Below are positions 5,847 through 6,338 of a stretch of 6,338 nt of DNA, in pieces (positions within the stretch are counted from its first letter, which is position 1; each line of letters begins with the position of its first letter). Below the pieces are notes generated by a model. That model saw nothing but the letters and a program-made list of their open reading frames with translations, was not told the DNA's origin and searched no databases. Both the position numbers and the translations under genes were made by a program. This stretch comes from Methylobacteriaceae bacterium (GTDB taxonomy: Bacteria > Pseudomonadota > Alphaproteobacteria > Rhizobiales > Beijerinckiaceae). Where the stretch lies: the NCBI GenBank assembly GCA_019247255.1, contig JAFAPJ010000090.1:1-6338 (forward strand), given 5' to 3'.

Positions 5847-6338
5847 CGGTCGCGATCGTCGATTACGGCTCGGGCAACCTCCACTCGGCCGCCAAGGCTT
5901 TCGAGCGCGCGGCGCGGGAGGCCGGCTCGGACGAGGTGATCGCGGTCACGTCCGATCCGGACGCCGTACGGCGGGCGGACCGGATCGTGCTGCCGGGCGT
6001 CGGCGCCTTCGCGGATTGCCGGGCCGGTCTCGACGCGGTGCCCGGCATGGTCGAGGCCGTCACGGAGGGCGTGATCGCGGGCGGTCGGCCGTTTCTCGGG
6101 ATCTGCGTCGGCATGCAGCTCATGGCGAGCCGCGGGCTCGAGCACGTCGTGACGGAGGGCCTCGGCTGGATCCCGGGGGACGTTGCGGTCGTCCGGCCGG
6201 ACGATCCGGCGCTCAAGATCCCCCACATGGGCTGGAACACCCTGCAGCCGCAGCGCGAGCACCCGCTTCTCGCCGGCATCCCGCTCGGCGACGATGGCGT
6301 CCACGCCTATTTCGTGCACTCATACGCGCTTCGCCCGG
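5843..6338 (+). CDS. hisH: Imidazole glycerol phosphate synthase glutaminase subunit HisH (3'-truncated by window edge)
   Basis: HisH is the class I glutamine amidotransferase that releases ammonia from glutamine and channels it to HisF, which makes imidazoleglycerol phosphate and AICAR. The visible 165 residues begin at GTG 5843, overlapping the DUF2628 stop by 4 bp (GTGA). The N-terminus [14 protein letters not shown] (2-15) is the HisH signature strand. PGVGAF (51-56) carries the oxyanion-strand motif, and GICVGMQLM (86-94) contains the nucleophile Cys88 in the elbow. IPHMGWN (126-132) and YFVHSYA (156-162) are further family motifs. HisH proteins usually have about 210 residues, so roughly 45-50 are beyond the right edge, including the catalytic His and Glu. 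hisA and hisF would be expected next, from gene order in related bacteria; they cannot be seen here. Confidence 0.96.
   Translation, partial: MTVAIVDYGSGNLHSAAKAFERAAREAGSDEVIAVTSDPDAVRRADRIVLPGVGAFADCRAGLDAVPGMVEAVTEGVIAGGRPFLGICVGMQLMASRGLEHVVTEGLGWIPGDVAVVRPDDPALKIPHMGWNTLQPQREHPLLAGIPLGDDGVHAYFVHSYALRP

Noticed and set aside
5627..6319. Minus-strand open frame of 230 codons opposite the DUF2628 gene and hisH
   Set aside because: It lies opposite clear hisH coding sequence and has only charged, low-complexity content typical of shadow frames in GC-rich DNA.
1..6338. Search for mobile elements, tRNA genes, CRISPR arrays or a new multi-gene defence system
   Set aside because: No transposase motifs, tandem spaced repeats, tRNA-like cloverleaf or defence gene cluster were seen. 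All seven genes belong to recognised families, mostly metabolic and housekeeping.

Overview
The window is very GC-rich, densely coded bacterial DNA with seven protein-coding genes and no RNA genes, insertion sequences, CRISPR array or long non-coding stretch. The largest gap between genes is 167 bp. The high GC content, the order hisB - DUF2628 gene - hisH with hslV divergent from it, the alphaproteobacterial-looking HslV and class III alcohol dehydrogenase, and a UDP-glucuronate 4-epimerase all point to an alphaproteobacterium of the order Hyphomicrobiales (Rhizobiales). A Methylobacterium-like or related genus is plausible but is not proven by the sequence alone.

Layout from left to right: (1) the 3' part of an MFS transporter resembling the metabolite:H+ symporter (MHS) group, cut off by the window edge; (2) 42 bp later on the same strand, a complete glutathione-dependent formaldehyde dehydrogenase (class III alcohol dehydrogenase); (3) a convergent UDP-glucuronate 4-epimerase whose stop codon overlaps the end of the dehydrogenase gene; (4) divergent from the epimerase, a small P-loop protein of the zeta-toxin-like ATPase/kinase type; (5) convergent with that gene and only 4 bp away, hslV, the peptidase subunit of the HslUV protease; (6) divergent from hslV, a histidine biosynthesis operon starting with hisB, followed by a DUF2628 membrane protein gene and by hisH. 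hisH starts with GTG, overlaps the previous gene by 4 bp and runs off the right edge.

Functionally the window has three blocks. The left block joins a transporter to a formaldehyde detoxification enzyme. The middle block (epimerase plus P-loop protein, transcribed outward from a shared 100-bp region) concerns surface polysaccharide precursors and an uncharacterised kinase-like protein. It fits tightly between two convergent neighbours and separates hslV from any immediately downstream hslU. The right block is housekeeping: protein quality control (hslV, with a candidate heat-shock type promoter) and histidine synthesis.

I see no convincing new multi-gene system. The points most worth a second look are the solitary zeta-like kinase with no visible antitoxin, the separation of hslV from hslU, the candidate RpoH promoter and uncertain propeptide of HslV, the DUF2628 membrane protein inside the his operon, and a short loop insertion in the formaldehyde dehydrogenase.
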